A DNA stretch of 64,000 nucleotides from Sugiyamaella lignohabitans (lineage: Eukaryota > Ascomycota > Dipodascomycetes > Dipodascales > Trichomonascaceae), in contig NC_031674.1 of NCBI RefSeq assembly GCF_001640025.1, positions 2,418,001 to 2,482,000 on the forward strand, written 5' to 3'. Of this stretch, positions 53,306 to 63,297 are shown piece after piece. Every line of letters starts with the position of its first letter. Positions within the stretch are counted from its first letter, which is position 1. Position numbers and translations under genes: made by a program. The notes below the pieces were generated by a model. The model searched no databases and was not told the origin of the DNA. It saw only the letters and a list, made by a program, of their open reading frames with translations.

Positions 53306-53695
53306 CAGTCACCGATAGAAAGCTGTATCACCGCACTCACTCAGGCACGGTTCGCTGATATGCACTAAGCACGTTATCGACCCCCACGCGGATGATAAGA
53401 AGTGTCAAGTAATTAGCGCCGTGCTTAAATTATATCATGTATGGATGATGCAGGACAAATGAGCGCCGGACTGCGAAATTTGTGCCAGTGCTGACAAATT
53501 TAAAGGGACTCTGATTCTGTCAGTGCACTCCGATTTGAATGTGTCTTATTGTCGGTTTGACTTGGTTAGACTAGAAGCGGGAGTAGGATTTTTGGGGTTT
53601 GCTGGTGCCGAGTGCTGTTGACATTGCGGCAGGTGTTTTAGGTGGTAGAAGGCTAAGATTAATCCCGGCTAATTTACGCTATTGCCAGTTGAGAC
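53306..53695. other. Intergenic, promoter of the OPT transporter
   Basis: About 390 bp with no distinctive motif. A TATTGTCGG/TTTGACTTGG stretch lies ~100-130 bp before the start. Another frame overlaps the gene start and is a shadow. Confidence 0.35.
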
Positions 53696-55804
53696 ATGAG
53701 TCAAAGCCATTTTCAGGAGTGGAGCCAGAAGGCTGCCAACCCTCAAGTGACAATTCGATCCATAATCACGGGACTGGCCATTGGAAGTATCGTTCTGTTT
53801 TCGAATTTCCAGTTTGGTTTACAAACAGGATGGGTTTCTATGATGGGTCTACCGTCTGCACTACTGGCATTTGCTACTTTTAAGTCTCTCCAGAAATATT
53901 TGACTTATCCATTCACTGACGTTGAAAATGTGTTTGTCCAGAGTTTGGCTGTAGCTGTTGGTACAGGACCATTGGCATTTGGATTTGTGGGTGTTGTTCC
54001 CGCCATTGAAAAGTTTTTAAGACCTTCTGAGGCCGGACTAGGCCGTGATGATAGCCATTTGGATCCTATACTCAGCATTCGAAATGTATTATCTACAGGT
54101 CCTATCCATTTATCGATGGCACAGCTGATTGTATGGTCTGCAGGACTGTCATTTTTTGGAGTGTTCTTTGCTGTGTTGCTTAGGACACAGATCATTGTCA
54201 AAGAGAAGTTGCGATTCCCATCTGGAAGCGCTACTGCGACTCTGATTGCCGTTCTTCATAAAAGTTCATTTGATAGAGTACCTATCGATGAAAACGATAT
54301 TGAAGGTGAAAGCGAGGTTCAAGAAAATGAGAGCAGTAATGTACTTTCAAGAGATGAAGAGAGTCCACAGGATAGAGACCACCATTCGCAAGTGACTTAT
54401 CTAAAGAACATTCAGGTATTGCTAACATCCTTCTCTATTTCTGCAGCATACACGGTTCTAGCATACTTTACACCAATAATAAGAAATTTACCAGTGTTTG
54501 GGTCTTATTTGGCCAAGAGCTATTTGTGGACCTTCCAACCTTCTCCAGCATATATCGGTCAGGGTATTATTATGGGATTGCCTACTGTATCATCCATGTT
54601 ACTGGGTGCGATTCTAGGTTGGGGAATCTTGGCCCCAATGGCCACTCATTTCGGATGGGCTCAAGGGCCAGTCGATGATTGGAAGACCGGGGCACAAGGC
54701 TGGATCCTTTGGATCAGTTTAGCCATTATGGTTGCTGACACTGTTGTGTCGTTTATTGCAATCTCTATCAGATCATTGTATAACTGGTACAAACACATGA
54801 AGGGTACTCAAGGATCAAGATCCGGGTCTCAGACTGATTTGACTGGTTACCAGTCATTATCCGTTGAGGGTGAGACTCCCGAGGATGGTCTGGCTAGTGC
54901 TAATGCGAGCAAACATCATTTAGAGCATGATCATGACTCTCCTCCTCAGTTTTTAGTTTCTCATAAGGTTGCTATTATTGGACTTCTGGTGTCACTTGTT
55001 TTCTGTATCATCACCACCCGCTGGGTATTTGGTCCAATTATACCTTTGTATGCTACAGTATGCGCAGTTATTTTGGCAATGTTTTTGAGCGTTTTAGGAG
55101 TACGAGCTCTTGGTGAGACTGATTTGAACCCAGTTTCTGGTATTGGCAAGATTTCTCAAGTTCTGTTTGCCTTGATTGTTCCTCGCGACCATCCAGCGGC
55201 CGTTCTCATTAATCTTGTCGCTGGTGGTATCACTGAAGCTGGTGCCCAGCAAGCAGGAGATTTGATGCAAGATCTCAAAACTGGCCATTTAATAGGTGCT
55301 TCTCCAAAGGCTCAGTTCTATGCCCAGGTTATTGGAAGCGCATGGTCCGCTATCTTGTCATCTCTAGTTTACAGATTATACGACAGTGTGTATGAAATTC
55401 CCGGTTCATTATTCCGAATTCCAACCGCCGTTATCTGGATCGATTGCTCGAGACTAGTCACTGGTGACGGCCTACCACCTCATGTAGGAAAGTTCGCACT
55501 CATCTTTTCAGTGATTTTCACTATTTTTGCATTACTAAAAGTCATTTATGCTGATGAAAAACACTCTAAGTGGACCAAGTACATTCCTTCGGGTGTTGCT
55601 GTCGGTATTGGTATCTACAATACCCCATCATTTACTCTCGCCAGATTCATTGGTGGCTGTATTTCTGCTTACTGGCTGAGTAAGCACAATGACCATGATT
55701 CAACCGTTCTCCTCATTATTGCATCGAGTGGTTTGGTACTTGGAGAAGGTGTTTTTAGCATTTTATCATTGATCATGACTAGTTTGAATGTCCCTCATTT
55801 TTAG
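53696..55804 (+). CDS. OPT-superfamily transporter (YGL114W/YSL-like)
   Basis: A 702-residue polytopic membrane protein with about 14-16 hydrophobic spans. The N-terminal NPQVTIRSIITGLAIGSIVLFSNFQFGLQTGWVSMMGLPSALLAF and the central RFPSGSATATLIAVLH are hallmarks of the yellow-stripe-like branch of the oligopeptide transporter superfamily. A later block (GITEAGAQQAGDLMQDLKTGHLIGASPKAQFYAQVIG) also fits. A hydrophilic loop with acidic and His-rich sequence (about 190-235 and 390-420) separates the halves. It resembles uncharacterised S. cerevisiae YGL114W (725 residues) more than Opt1/Opt2. Substrate unknown: peptides or metal chelates are possible. It converges with SWC5. Confidence 0.88.
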   Translation: MSQSHFQEWSQKAANPQVTIRSIITGLAIGSIVLFSNFQFGLQTGWVSMMGLPSALLAFATFKSLQKYLTYPFTDVENVFVQSLAVAVGTGPLAFGFVGVVPAIEKFLRPSEAGLGRDDSHLDPILSIRNVLSTGPIHLSMAQLIVWSAGLSFFGVFFAVLLRTQIIVKEKLRFPSGSATATLIAVLHKSSFDRVPIDENDIEGESEVQENESSNVLSRDEESPQDRDHHSQVTYLKNIQVLLTSFSISAAYTVLAYFTPIIRNLPVFGSYLAKSYLWTFQPSPAYIGQGIIMGLPTVSSMLLGAILGWGILAPMATHFGWAQGPVDDWKTGAQGWILWISLAIMVADTVVSFIAISIRSLYNWYKHMKGTQGSRSGSQTDLTGYQSLSVEGETPEDGLASANASKHHLEHDHDSPPQFLVSHKVAIIGLLVSLVFCIITTRWVFGPIIPLYATVCAVILAMFLSVLGVRALGETDLNPVSGIGKISQVLFALIVPRDHPAAVLINLVAGGITEAGAQQAGDLMQDLKTGHLIGASPKAQFYAQVIGSAWSAILSSLVYRLYDSVYEIPGSLFRIPTAVIWIDCSRLVTGDGLPPHVGKFALIFSVIFTIFALLKVIYADEKHSKWTKYIPSGVAVGIGIYNTPSFTLARFIGGCISAYWLSKHNDHDSTVLLIIASSGLVLGEGVFSILSLIMTSLNVPHF

Positions 55805-55962
55805 TGGACAAAAATGTTTTGTTCCAACGAAAGTATCTAATTTCATTTGTTTCATTAATATCTAATAGATTAACGTTATAAAATATATGTTCGTTCATTT
55901 TTTTCATCAAGTCATTAACATTAGTGCCATAGCATAGACAATTCGACGCCTCAATATGGCAT

Positions 55963-56808
55963 CTATTTTTTTTTCAAGGCTGCTTTGATATCTTGATCAA
56001 TTTTATGCTCGACTCTGGACAGGAAATCCTGTTTGTGTAGATATCCACCTTTGTTGTGTCGTGAAAGGTCGTCACGAATGCCCTCTTGATCAACAAAACC
56101 CAGCCAGTCTAGTCGACTTTTCTCCAGAGTATTCATTCGTTTTGCCTTTCCGGCTTCAAGTTCATCCATAAGAGTAGACTTGCGCTTTTTTGGGCCCTTT
56201 GTTTTGGATTTGGGAACAGTGGCATCCTTTTCCAATTGGTTCTGTTCCGCAAGATACGCTTTACCTTCAGCTGAGCTCGCAAGTACTTTCTTTTCCTCTG
56301 TAGTTACATTACCAGCAAACTTGTATGATCTCTTGATTGTGATATATTCTTCTTGGATTGAGGTCGACGTCGAACCATTTTGTACGTCATTTTCGATTGA
56401 TTTGGATTTGGGTGCCGTTACAGCACCCACCGAAGGCTCAACAGCTTGTTTGGGCTTGGAATCATTCAGCTCATTCCAAAGAGCATTGACATCTATCGAC
56501 GATTTTTCTTGAGATTTAGCATACTCCTTAGCTTTTTCCTCTTCCTCTTTTCGTTGAGCTCTCGTTTTAATAAGACCAACCCCCTCGAGATCCTTGTACT
56601 TGCTTGCTAAGCTTTTATCTTCCTCATCTTGATAACCTGCTTCATCATCGTCCGACGAATCTCCTTCACCATCATTCTCTATACCGCCATTGACGTTATC
56701 AGGATTAAAGTCTTCATCCTCACTTTCGCGATAGTCATCTTCTACCTGTTCCTTTGACTCATTAAGAGCAACTGTGTCCTTATCCGTGCTCATGATTTCG
56801 ACACTCAA
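55963..56808 (-). CDS. SWC5: SWR1 complex subunit Swc5 (BCNT domain)
   Basis: A 281-residue nuclear protein. The N-terminal third is very acidic (EDDYRESEDEDFNP, DGEGDSSDDDEAGYQDEEDK), suited to binding H2A-H2B. The C-terminal ~80 residues are the conserved BCNT/CFDP1 domain: KRKSTLMDELEAGKAKRMNTLEKSRLDWLGFVDQEGI, then RHNKGGYLHKQDFLSRVEHK. Swc5 stimulates the ATP-dependent exchange of H2A for H2A.Z by SWR1. Length is similar to S. cerevisiae Swc5 (303). Start is the first ATG. Confidence 0.93.
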   Translation of the reverse strand: MSVEIMSTDKDTVALNESKEQVEDDYRESEDEDFNPDNVNGGIENDGEGDSSDDDEAGYQDEEDKSLASKYKDLEGVGLIKTRAQRKEEEEKAKEYAKSQEKSSIDVNALWNELNDSKPKQAVEPSVGAVTAPKSKSIENDVQNGSTSTSIQEEYITIKRSYKFAGNVTTEEKKVLASSAEGKAYLAEQNQLEKDATVPKSKTKGPKKRKSTLMDELEAGKAKRMNTLEKSRLDWLGFVDQEGIRDDLSRHNKGGYLHKQDFLSRVEHKIDQDIKAALKKK

Positions 56809-57072
56809 TGTTGACTATTATGTTTAAGAATGATTCAAATGATGCGTTTTTTTCAAATATGCCGCTGTGGCGCGAGAAGGACAGTTTCTAATCGCGTGAA
56901 ACTCAAGTACCTGCATAGAATGAATGCAAGCTGCGATCATTGGTGCATGGAAGCGGGTCATCATCATGTTATTTTATATTGGGAAAGAATAAATAATCAT
57001 GTCATATAGATTATATTCTTGCTCATATGACATAGCCGAGATTTAACGAGTTGAAATTCCGAAATTCCTTTT

Positions 57073-57717
57073 TCAGGTTTTGTCTGCCTTTGGAGAACTT
57101 GTTTCTGAGAGCCCGTCATGTGGAACAGGGGGTGAAGATCCAAGACTCGAGCTATAGGACTTTGTCCCTAAATGAGCAAGCTGTGAAGTTAGCCGCGACA
57201 GCCCGGACATTTGAGAAAGCTGTGATAGACGAGATGACAGCCGTTTATGAGACATGTCTGAAGTGAATTCAGGTGACGATTGAGAGGATGCGACACTACC
57301 AGTATCTCTGTATGTTCCTGTAGCTCCCTTCTCTTGGATTCCAGAGCATCTTTTGATGGGGTTATTGTCTTCACTTATGGGTTGAAACTTTTCATGTCGC
57401 ATAGAAGTACTCGAAACAGGTGATGTCTCTAAATCGCCAAAGTTTTCACTGCTATGGTCGGCAGATTTGCTGCCATTGTCACTCCCGTGAACCGGAATTA
57501 TCGCTATGTCAGAGTGGCTATTACGGGCGCTGGATCGATGTTTACCGTAGGAACGTTTATGCTTGTCATCAGAATCATTATACTCTGTTATACCCAAGCC
57601 GGCCAATGCCATTCGCTTCTCATCCTCATCGTGCTCAATTACCGGGATATCAGGGTCTTGAATATGTGCAAGTGACAGCTCAGGGCCATCACCCCTAATT
57701 AGTCCGAAAAGCACCAT
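57073..57717 (-). CDS. Ser-rich protein of unknown function
   Basis: A 214-residue hydrophilic protein. A short ordered-looking N-terminus (MVLFGLIRGDGPELSLAHIQDPDIPVIEHDEDEKRMALAGLG) is followed by a Ser/Asp/His-rich disordered body. A C-terminal Ser/Leu-rich segment contains the repeated SRLSQLSQMSGLSRLTSQLAHL. No membrane span or catalytic motif. Codon use and absence of stops support coding, but the start could be a later exon of a longer gene. Not recognised. Confidence 0.55.
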   Translation of the reverse strand: MVLFGLIRGDGPELSLAHIQDPDIPVIEHDEDEKRMALAGLGITEYNDSDDKHKRSYGKHRSSARNSHSDIAIIPVHGSDNGSKSADHSSENFGDLETSPVSSTSMRHEKFQPISEDNNPIKRCSGIQEKGATGTYRDTGSVASSQSSPEFTSDMSHKRLSSRLSQLSQMSGLSRLTSQLAHLGTKSYSSSLGSSPPVPHDGLSETSSPKADKT

Positions 57718-57864
57718 AGCCTGAAGATTGCTTTGAATAAAATAAATAAAAATACTATGTGTAAATAACTGGCATTTATATAACCAAAGTGTGCATTAAA
57801 TTGTTGACAGATTGCATTCGATTCCCTAATTAATGCGCCAACTTACCGAGATAAAAATGCTTAG

Positions 57865-58464
57865 CTAGTCAATTGCAAGAGCATATGGTGGAGGGCTACA
57901 AGAAGGAGGGCGAGATTCATGAAAGAAATCTGCAACAGAGTATACTTGCCACCAAAATTGTCGACTGTTTAAAAATTGGTCATTATGAATGGATAGGGCA
58001 AACTGAAAAATTGCGTGCTGTTGTGCACATGCCGTACTGTTGTTGATTTTAAGACTCGATGACACAAGACCTTCTTGTAAGGTAAAGCTAGCAAAAGGAA
58101 TGTCGCGTGCGAATGGATTGAGTGCAAGTTGATGAAGAAAATTTGCCATTTTTGTTCTACCAACTTGGGATTGTAGATACTTCTTAAGACCATTCTCAGG
58201 CTGCTGGTTAAAAACCTCGGCCCAAGTCATATGACTTCTGACTCCTTTCTTCAAAATCTTGCGATATTCGGCGTAATCAGGAGGTATAGGAGGACAAGTA
58301 GTGAAGTAAACGGACTCGATATTTAGCATCTCCAATTCTCGAGCCCCCATTGTGTACGTACTCATTCTGACATGACAGTTCGAGGAAAACACTGCTCCTC
58401 CATCCATGACGATACCAAGATCAATATAGAACCATGTTCGTATGAAAGGTGCGGAAGAAATCAT
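57865..58464 (-). CDS. Unrecognised 199-residue protein
   Basis: An open frame from a good ATG (AACAATGATT context), ~150 bp after the POL5 stop. A TATATATA element on the minus strand at ~58610-58619 could serve as its promoter. The sequence is mixed alpha/beta in character, with segments such as WFYIDLGIVMDGGAVF, ESVYFTTCPPIPPDYAEYRK and GLKKYLQSQVGRTKMANFLHQ. It carries several cysteines and no transmembrane span or signal peptide. The C-terminus is Pro/Ser-rich. No family assigned. It is same-stranded with POL5 and the 57073-57717 gene, but yeast genes in such rows are usually separate transcripts. Confidence 0.5.
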   Translation of the reverse strand: MISSAPFIRTWFYIDLGIVMDGGAVFSSNCHVRMSTYTMGARELEMLNIESVYFTTCPPIPPDYAEYRKILKKGVRSHMTWAEVFNQQPENGLKKYLQSQVGRTKMANFLHQLALNPFARDIPFASFTLQEGLVSSSLKINNSTACAQQHAIFQFALSIHNDQFLNSRQFWWQVYSVADFFHESRPPSCSPPPYALAID

Positions 58465-58626
58465 TGTTTATGTTGTGCCAAATTATGGGAAACATGCTTT
58501 CAGATCTCAAGAGATACTAAACAACAATCATAACACCAGATATATACAACCAACCTCTACCGAAGGGGCTGTGCTCGTTTTATGTACTAAATTATCAATT
58601 TCTATGCTACATATATATACAGTTAT

Positions 58627-61600
58627 CTATTTTTTATTATTCTTTGTGGATGCAATGTAATTAACGAAATCGAAAAACAGAGCTGGTGAGATTTTACTGT
58701 GCGACACTTTGATCCAGTCTGTAAGAGATGATGCATAAACGGAGCTGATTTTCTCAGCCAAATCTTTATCATGATTGAGAAGAGTTTTGGAGAGAAACAC
58801 GCTTGCTTGATTACAGGCCAATGAGTGAGCTTTGTTTGTACTTCTTCTAGCCTGTGCATGAACAGATGACAATATTTCCAACGCGTTTTCGACATCCCCA
58901 TCTGCCAATTTTGGTAGAGTCTTCACTTTGCAGAGTTTGTTCTTCAGAAGTTGGTGTGCTTTGTCACCAAGAGATACATCTCTCGTAATTCGAATAACAG
59001 TTAGCAAGGAGGGAATCGTAGTCAAAAGCAACGGACTCGACGATTGGGCCTTGATATAAATCTCCAGTAGATCGAGAACCCTCGACTTAAACTGGACCAT
59101 GTTCTGCTTGGCTTCAAGCGAGGCTTGCTTTTTCTGTGTTGGGGTCTTATGAGCGTTTAGCACCTTTTGTCTCTCTCTAAAGATTCCAGCAAGTTGCTCA
59201 TCAAGAGCCATCATTTGCTCATCATCCATGGATTCGTCATCGTCATCATCTTCGTCAATGGACTGAGATGCCTCACCTTCTTCATTAATGCCCAAAGCTT
59301 TGGCGAGCGCTTCATGTGCTTGCCTGTCGGCTTCTTTCACTGCATCATCATCATCGTCTTCCTCCTCCTCATCGCTGATCTCATCATCGTCATCATCATC
59401 GTTTTCGTCATCTTCTTCGTCGTCTGCTTCATTCTCCTCGTCATCCTCATCTTCCTCGTCGATCTCCATATTATCGTCGTCTTCGTCAAAAAGCTCACCT
59501 TGACCCTGAGCACTTTCACTGCTTTCAAGAACATCATAGAGAAGTTGCAGACTCTCCTTGGTGATTTGAGAGGTGAAGGTGCTCCAAACAGTTTCAGATA
59601 GCCTTCGTAATAGAGCCGATCGCCGCGAAAGAAAACTAAGTAAGATTTCTGATAACACTTGTGTTGCATCAACTTCTTCACCATCATCTTCCTGATGACA
59701 CGACTTGCCAATGATGTTATTATAACACATTTGAAGTTCGTCTAGAACCGTCGCGGCCTCACTGTCAGTAGAGTACACTTGAATCAAGACTAGAGAAAAT
59801 AGTAACTCAAAGGCCTCCAACTGAGAGGTATCAGCATGGGTCGAGCTTGATCTCTTCTTTCGGATCTTCTCCAATGTCTTGATAGACTTGTTTTTCGCCT
59901 TCAACAGATCACCCTCAAAGTCGTGAACAAGCTCATTCTTAGCCTCCTCAAGAGAAAGAATGGAATTCAGCACGTAAAAAGCCCATGATCGATTGTCGTC
60001 TCTGTTAGAACCCACTGTAAGAGAAAGAACCGAGTTAAGACGAGTGTGACAGTTCTCAACAGTAGTGGGAGAGACAGCTGGTCCCAGACCTTTGAAAAAA
60101 CCGAACTTGACCAAGACATTAATGATTTGTTCTATCCAAACAGAGGAACCGGGTTCACTACGTCTTGTTTTCACAAGACTCAATAAATTATCCAGAGCCC
60201 ATTGCCTTCTCAGTTCAGTAGCCTTTTCTTCTGACTTTTTAGGGTCCTCAAATATCGATACGAACACATCAACCAGACGACTGATTTGATCAGAGGGGAC
60301 AGCTAAGATCAGATTAGAAAGAGTTTTTGTTTTGGTAATGACATCAAAGTTTGGAATTTTCTCCAACAGACACTCCACTATATCAATAGTGATTTCGGGG
60401 CGCTTGGCGACCGCATCCTGCAGAGACGAAACCACTTTTTTGGCTTCCTTATTAAGCAGTCTGTCTTGCTGAGACAGTTGATTAGTTAGACAGCGAACAA
60501 AATTGGGACTGAAAAGGTCCTTGACATTTTGAGGAGCAGCAAGCTGTAAAAAGAGAATAAATACTTCAAATCCCCAATACTTTCTCTCACTAGAGGCAGA
60601 ATTGGCGAATAGGCTTTCATCAACTACCACCTTCCAGAATTCGTCAATACCAACACGTTGAGGGATAACATTATCTTTCTTAATCTTATTAGATTTCTTA
60701 TCTTTGGATTTAGTGGCCTCGTTATTTTTCTTTATGCCGTTTAGTTCTTGTATTAACAACTCCCAAACAAAGTGTAACGTGGGCTTCCAATTGCCTTTGA
60801 GTTTTGCCCTGTCACTGGCATCTTCATTTTGCTCATTGTTAACTGGTACCTCTTTAAGTGCTTTGGCTAAGCTTACCAAATTACTAGTTAACAAGGGGTC
60901 ATTATTTTTCCAGCCTCCAGTAATTGAGAACTCATTTCTCTGCCCTTCATCCAGGGAAAGATATAGAGCAACTCCTTCCGAAGTAAGAGTAACGCCGGCA
61001 TCTTGAACTTTTTTCAGTGTAAGCTCAATTGCATTTTTGATGCTATAGCCAAGGTTTTCAAACTTATCATGAGTTAGCTTTTTAATTAAATCACAAAGGG
61101 CAAAAAATACACTTTCACGTAGCCAGATTTTTCTTTGTGCTAATTCAAGAGACAGATCAATGAATCGTTCGAATTCTCTGATAGTAGTAGAAGACTTGAA
61201 AAGCAGAGGGCTTTGAGCCAGAGTTCTTAAGGCAAAGAGAGTGCCAAAGTTAAGTCCTCGCTCTTCATGGCCATTTGCATTGGATGGGATATTGAAATAC
61301 TCAGCGACAGAGTCAAGATATAACCATACATCGATAAAGTCTTGTCGACAATTCAAGACCTCGCTTAATGCCATTGAAAAGCCCAATCGAGCAGAGCCTC
61401 TGGAACTCGATAGACCCTTGAGCAGTCTATCAAATGCATATTTCCAGTCAGCTTCAGAGTCGGACTCATTGAGCCCTTTCAAAAGACCAATAGCAGCTTC
61501 GAGACGTTCTTTCGGATCATCGCTGGCAAGAGCCCAATAATAGTCCAACAGCTTTTTATCGGTAGCAGCCTGTTTTAGCTTTTTATGGCCACCAACAGCT

Positions 61601-61710
61601 TTCGATTTTGGACTATCGGTCTCATCATTAATTTTCCTCTTCTGTTGATTTTCCGGCGAGGGTTTCTTGGTTCTCTCTTTCTTGTGCGTAACAGGTTTTT
61701 CTGCAGTCAT
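58627..61710 (-). CDS. POL5: Pol5/MYBBP1A-like nucleolar protein
   Basis: A 1027-residue member of the 'DNA polymerase phi' (Pol5/MYBBP1A) family, which in yeast acts in ribosome assembly and rDNA transcription rather than as a true polymerase. A lysine-rich N-terminus (MTAEKPVTHKKERTKKPSPENQQKRK) is followed by ARM/HEAT-like helical repeats. The typical opening segment is LLDYYWALASDDPKERLEAAIGLLKGL, then SARLGFSMALSEVL. A long acidic tract of Asp/Glu (about residues 733-790) precedes the SIDEDDDDDESMDDEQMMALDEQLAGIFRERQ block diagnostic for the family. Length is close to yeast Pol5 (1022). The acidic tract generates long shadow frames on the other strand. Confidence 0.95.
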   Translation of the reverse strand: MTAEKPVTHKKERTKKPSPENQQKRKINDETDSPKSKAVGGHKKLKQAATDKKLLDYYWALASDDPKERLEAAIGLLKGLNESDSEADWKYAFDRLLKGLSSSRGSARLGFSMALSEVLNCRQDFIDVWLYLDSVAEYFNIPSNANGHEERGLNFGTLFALRTLAQSPLLFKSSTTIREFERFIDLSLELAQRKIWLRESVFFALCDLIKKLTHDKFENLGYSIKNAIELTLKKVQDAGVTLTSEGVALYLSLDEGQRNEFSITGGWKNNDPLLTSNLVSLAKALKEVPVNNEQNEDASDRAKLKGNWKPTLHFVWELLIQELNGIKKNNEATKSKDKKSNKIKKDNVIPQRVGIDEFWKVVVDESLFANSASSERKYWGFEVFILFLQLAAPQNVKDLFSPNFVRCLTNQLSQQDRLLNKEAKKVVSSLQDAVAKRPEITIDIVECLLEKIPNFDVITKTKTLSNLILAVPSDQISRLVDVFVSIFEDPKKSEEKATELRRQWALDNLLSLVKTRRSEPGSSVWIEQIINVLVKFGFFKGLGPAVSPTTVENCHTRLNSVLSLTVGSNRDDNRSWAFYVLNSILSLEEAKNELVHDFEGDLLKAKNKSIKTLEKIRKKRSSSTHADTSQLEAFELLFSLVLIQVYSTDSEAATVLDELQMCYNNIIGKSCHQEDDGEEVDATQVLSEILLSFLSRRSALLRRLSETVWSTFTSQITKESLQLLYDVLESSESAQGQGELFDEDDDNMEIDEEDEDDEENEADDEEDDENDDDDDDEISDEEEEDDDDDAVKEADRQAHEALAKALGINEEGEASQSIDEDDDDDESMDDEQMMALDEQLAGIFRERQKVLNAHKTPTQKKQASLEAKQNMVQFKSRVLDLLEIYIKAQSSSPLLLTTIPSLLTVIRITRDVSLGDKAHQLLKNKLCKVKTLPKLADGDVENALEILSSVHAQARRSTNKAHSLACNQASVFLSKTLLNHDKDLAEKISSVYASSLTDWIKVSHSKISPALFFDFVNYIASTKNNKK

Positions 61711-62624
61711 GACGAATTTTTAGAGATAAATTTCTTCTTCTACCAAGAAAATATTATTTCTGGGTACAGCTGTAAATCTCTGTTTAAATTCTTTTTGTAA
61801 CAAGAAGAACAAAACTAGATCAAGCACGTTGTCCAGCTCTGGCTTCTAGGGTCTCTATCATGCATCCCCAATTTTTTTTTTCGAGATGGATCTGTCTCAC
61901 TCAGCCGTAGAAGACCCTGCAGATCGTTCTATAACTATTTTGGCATAAATTAAGAAAATCCATCAGATATAAAACGGCATGGACATATTGGGATGGATTG
62001 TAATATGCCCTACTTGTTATAGTATGAATAACACCTATCTTCTAATGAGAGTATACTTGAATAGATAAGTGGATCTCGGAAAGTGCCGGAGACATTTCTC
62101 CTCTTGAAGACTTCGCCGGCACTAGATCAGCAAACTACACCACGTGTTTATCAATACAAGACACAGGCTGTACGATTGTGTTAGCTTTTAAGTGGAGCTC
62201 TTCTTCTAAAGCGATTATAGGAACCTCCAAATATTTAGGATCGGCCTACAGGGGCCCATATAATTATTCTTTGCATTTCAGGTATACTTCAGGCATCTAA
62301 GCTCATTACTGCACCGAGCCTACAATTATTTTTTTATTGGAATAGCAAGACTCACCATACCTCTCGTAAACACATGAATTGATTTCTTTTTTTTTTCCCC
62401 TTAGTCGGTCAAGTGAACTAAATCTGAATACTCGAGACAGCTTATAGACTTCGCGATAGATACATCCTAACCCACATGATGTACGGCGCTAGCAGGTCTC
62501 ATCTGCAGATTCGACTCTTATTGGTTAAAGAGGTTCGCAGGAAAAGTAGAAGTTGAAATTTGAACGAGAGAACGAGTTTCAAGCCAATCCACGCCAAAAC
62601 ACACGCATCTAATTCATATACACA
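61711..62624. other. Divergent intergenic region POL5-ATP15
   Basis: About 0.9 kb with no supported gene. T-rich tracts occur at 61870-61881 and 62388-62398. The ~60 bp before the ATP15 start is A/C-rich, as in yeast 5' UTRs. No repeat copies. Confidence 0.4.
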
Positions 62625-63297
62625 ATGGCCAAGCCCGCTGGAGTTTCGTAAGTCTACTTTTGCGCATTAACAGGATACTCATGTTGGATCTCTGATTTCC
62701 CTCAGAAGTGCACTGGCATCGAAATTCCACTACTCAGATACATGAGCCAGGTGTCAAATAGTCATGTTCGAGTATCTCGAGCCGGTTGTCTGGAATTGGG
62801 ACCAATGATTGAGCAACATGTTGAAGTTTTTGCGAATTCGCAATGATGTCAATCGTTCAAGGAAACGGTTTGTAACCGCTGTTCCCTGGCGTAGTGGGAC
62901 TTTTTGATACCATCAACCAGATTAGGAAGCTCTGGATGGATGTGAAATGGGTTACTTGGCCATAAGTCTATGGATACCAAGCTACTTATAGTTCAATGAC
63001 TAACTTCCAGTTTTAACAAATACGTTGCTATTGCTGCTCGTACCTTGAGACGTGCTCTCAAGGAGGACCAACGTGTCGCTGCCCAAAAGGTCGACTTCCT
63101 CGAGACCAAGGCCGCTAGATGGACTGATGGCAAGCGTAAGTAGATACCTCTGGTTTAATGCCAGCCATTTAAATCACGGATATAACGTGCTTGGATGTTT
63201 TTATTTGTTCCATGATACTCTTAAAGATATTGAGACTAACTATACAGAATCCGAGCCTCAACTTTTGTCTGTTGGTCTTAAGAACACCACCGCCTAA
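62625..63297 (+). CDS. ATP15: F1-ATP synthase epsilon subunit, three exons
   Basis: Exons are 62625-62647, 63011-63135 and 63248-63297, for 65 residues. Intron 1 (363 nt) has donor GTAAGTC and ends GACTAACTTCCAG. Intron 2 (112 nt) has donor GTAAGTA and ends GACTAACTATACAG. The joined product begins MAKPAGVSFNKYVAIAARTL and contains RALKEDQRVAAQ, RWTDGKQSEPQLL and the end KNTTA. This matches mitochondrial epsilon (S. cerevisiae Atp15, 62 residues), which sits in the central stalk with gamma and delta. No cleaved presequence is expected in this family. Only exon 2 appears within a longer open frame, so unspliced reading misses the true N- and C-termini. Two introns in a 198-nt coding sequence is unusual for a yeast. 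Confidence 0.93.

Noticed and set aside
59167..59711. Long ORFs antisense or alternative to POL5
   Set aside because: Translations of the Asp/Glu codon tract in other frames (runs of Ser, Met or Ile).
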